The notes under the pieces were generated by a model. The model was not told the origin of the DNA. It saw only the letters and a program-made list of their open reading frames with translations, and did not search any database. From Candidatus Acidianus copahuensis (lineage in GTDB: Archaea > Thermoproteota > Thermoprotei_A > Sulfolobales > Sulfolobaceae): 17,911 nucleotides of DNA. The stretch's first letter is position 1. Each line of letters opens with the position of its first letter. The translations under genes were made by a program, and so were the position numbers. Positions 17,087 through 17,911 of the stretch are shown piece after piece. Location of the stretch: contig NZ_JFZT01000067.1 in NCBI RefSeq assembly GCF_000632495.1, forward strand, positions 1 to 17,911, written 5' to 3'.

Positions 17087-17369
17087 CTTTCAATTCCTTC
17101 TAGGATGCAACCATCGTCTATCTGTTATCTTCTTTTTTTAAAAACCCTATTCTTTCAATTCCTTTTAGGATGCAACACAAACCCAGTTGCACAGTACCAT
17201 TGCTCATCTGTCCTTTCAATTCCTTTTAGGATGCAACTAAGTAGAACGTATACTGCTTATCTTCTTGCCATGGCTCAGCTTTCAATTCCTTTTAGGATGC
17301 AACACCAGTGGTAAGGATAAACGAAAAGACATCACAAGGCAACTCTTTCAATTCCTTTTAGGATGCAAC

Positions 17370-17911
17370 TGATGTATTTTTATACTATTTATCTTCATTT
17401 CTCCCTTTCTCTTATTTATTTTTATCTGTTTTAGCCAACCCATCATGCGACCAAATTTGTTGTAAAGATCTAACGTCGTTTCAGTCGCAAGGACTTTTAA
17501 TTAAATTGAAAACCTCTTTACGTTTATAAATGTTAACCCCCCTCTTTGTAATACGCACTAGTCGCATTGAGACTCGCATTTTTACGTTTATTATCTCATA
17601 GAAAAAATTGGAAATTTACGCTTCTAATCTAGAACCATCCCTTATCATAAATAGAAAAGGGATCGACAAAACTTTTTAGTCAGATTAACTGATCTAACTA
17701 ACACTTTTAATTTTCCCTTCTTCAAAAGCTTATAACCCCTATATTAACCATAGCAATTTACGATACGATCCACGTTCATAATACCGAAAAGTGTTTAACG
17801 CACTTACTTTTCTCCCTACTTTTCCTGCTTACTTCCATTTATTGTGTCTAAAACAAGACAAAATTATAGACAGCAGTCTATAAAAAGTTAAATAATAGTC
17901 TAAAAATGTTA
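17370..17911 (-). promoter_or_regulatory. CRISPR leader of the array
   Basis: The sequence begins immediately at the last repeat and is AT-rich and ORF-free. Its bases from 17403 on are duplicated at 1-509. On the minus strand it would drive the pre-crRNA and direct spacer insertion at the 17369/17370 junction. The hexamer TTTACG recurs in it four times (same layout as in the left copy). The right boundary is not visible because the window ends inside the duplicated sequence. Confidence 0.88.
17376..17386 (-). promoter_or_regulatory. Candidate TATA box for pre-crRNA transcription
   Basis: On the minus strand AGTATAAAAAT lies 7-17 nt before the first repeat. At normal archaeal spacing transcription would start within that first repeat, leaving the first spacer-containing crRNA intact. 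A second AT-rich candidate is near 17411-17423. Confidence 0.45.

Larger units (their letters stand above)
13734..17369 (-). CRISPR. CRISPR array, 57 repeats and 56 spacers, Sulfolobales type
   Basis: The 25-nt repeat reads CTTTCAATTCCTT, then C or T, then TAGGATGCAAC on the plus strand. Its complement ends ATTGAAAG, the 5' handle of Sulfolobales crRNAs of type I-A/III systems, so transcription is leftward and the newest spacers are at the right. Spacers are 33-43 nt, mostly 39-41. The C variant occurs in 16 repeats (starts 13734, 13800, 13864, 14247, 14312, 14378, 14442, 14508, 14574, 14639, 14704, 14768, 14832, 14893, 15283, 17087) and the T variant in the rest. One repeat (16048-16072) ends GCGAC instead of GCAAC. 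The leader-distal repeat shows no degeneration and contains the methylase stop codon. No cas gene is in the window. Counts are by eye. Confidence 0.99.

Noticed and set aside
14657..17314. Short plus-strand frames within the CRISPR array
   Set aside because: They are made of repeat sequence (FQFLLGCN, LSIPSRMQ, FNSF) and spacers; repeat periodicity explains them.
13734..17369. A complete CRISPR-Cas locus
   Set aside because: No cas1, cas2, cas4, cas6 or interference gene is encoded in the window; the methylase is not a Cas protein.
1..17911. tRNA, rRNA or C/D-box RNA genes
   Set aside because: I searched by eye for T-loop and box C/D motifs. Isolated matches (for example GTGATGA near 968, GTTCAAATCC near 7075) lack the rest of the structure.
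1..17911. Circular plasmid with terminal overlap
   Set aside because: There are two mismatches in the 509-bp terminal repeat, no replication initiator, and housekeeping-type genes; kept only as an alternative to the twin-leader reading.

Overview
The window looks like chromosomal DNA of a thermoacidophilic archaeon of the order Sulfolobales. The evidence is a 25-nt CRISPR repeat that ends ATTGAAAG on the transcribed strand (the Sulfolobales crRNA handle), AT-rich DNA, TATA boxes about 26 nt upstream of leaderless starts, a split archaeal lipoate ligase, a TFS-like zinc-ribbon protein and relics of TnpB-type insertion sequences. The genus cannot be fixed from sequence alone.

Layout. 1-509 is a CRISPR-leader-like sequence almost identical to the last 509 bases of the window. 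510-2150 holds no intact gene, only decayed coding stretches and two pieces of a tnpB transposase gene in opposite orientations. 2155-6375 is a tightly packed plus-strand cluster: a nucleotide-sugar dehydrogenase whose N-terminal NAD-binding part is replaced by tnpB sequence, a UTP-glucose-1-phosphate uridylyltransferase, and a membrane-anchored surface protein with a YVTN-like propeller and InlB-like repeats. 6376-7496 is a long gene-poor gap. 7497-9053 carries a small zinc-ribbon protein of the TFS family and an MFS transporter. 9480-11094 on the minus strand carries a small membrane protein and a two-gene lipoate-protein ligase. 11612-13750 encodes a DUF1156-type DNA methylase that runs directly into the CRISPR array. 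The array occupies 13734-17369 (57 repeats, 56 spacers by my hand count), and its leader follows at 17370-17911. Leader position and repeat polarity show it is transcribed leftward on the minus strand.

How the parts relate. GalU and UDP-glucose dehydrogenase normally act in sequence to make UDP-glucose and UDP-glucuronate for surface glycans, and the next gene encodes a surface protein rich in N-glycosylation sequons. The dehydrogenase here is probably dead. The lipoate ligase pair serves 2-oxoacid dehydrogenase or glycine-cleavage proteins. The methylase and the array are convergent and overlap within one CRISPR repeat. No cas gene is present, so the array must depend on Cas proteins encoded elsewhere.

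Most notable observations: (1) twin leaders at the two ends of the window, implying a second array just left of base 1 or, less likely, a circular molecule with a terminal overlap; (2) the methylase stop codon lies inside the oldest CRISPR repeat; (3) the tnpB-dehydrogenase chimera; (4) a TFS paralogue whose catalytic acidic tip is replaced by a short basic loop; (5) alternating blocks of two repeat variants in the array; (6) a terminal spacer that forms a strong hairpin.
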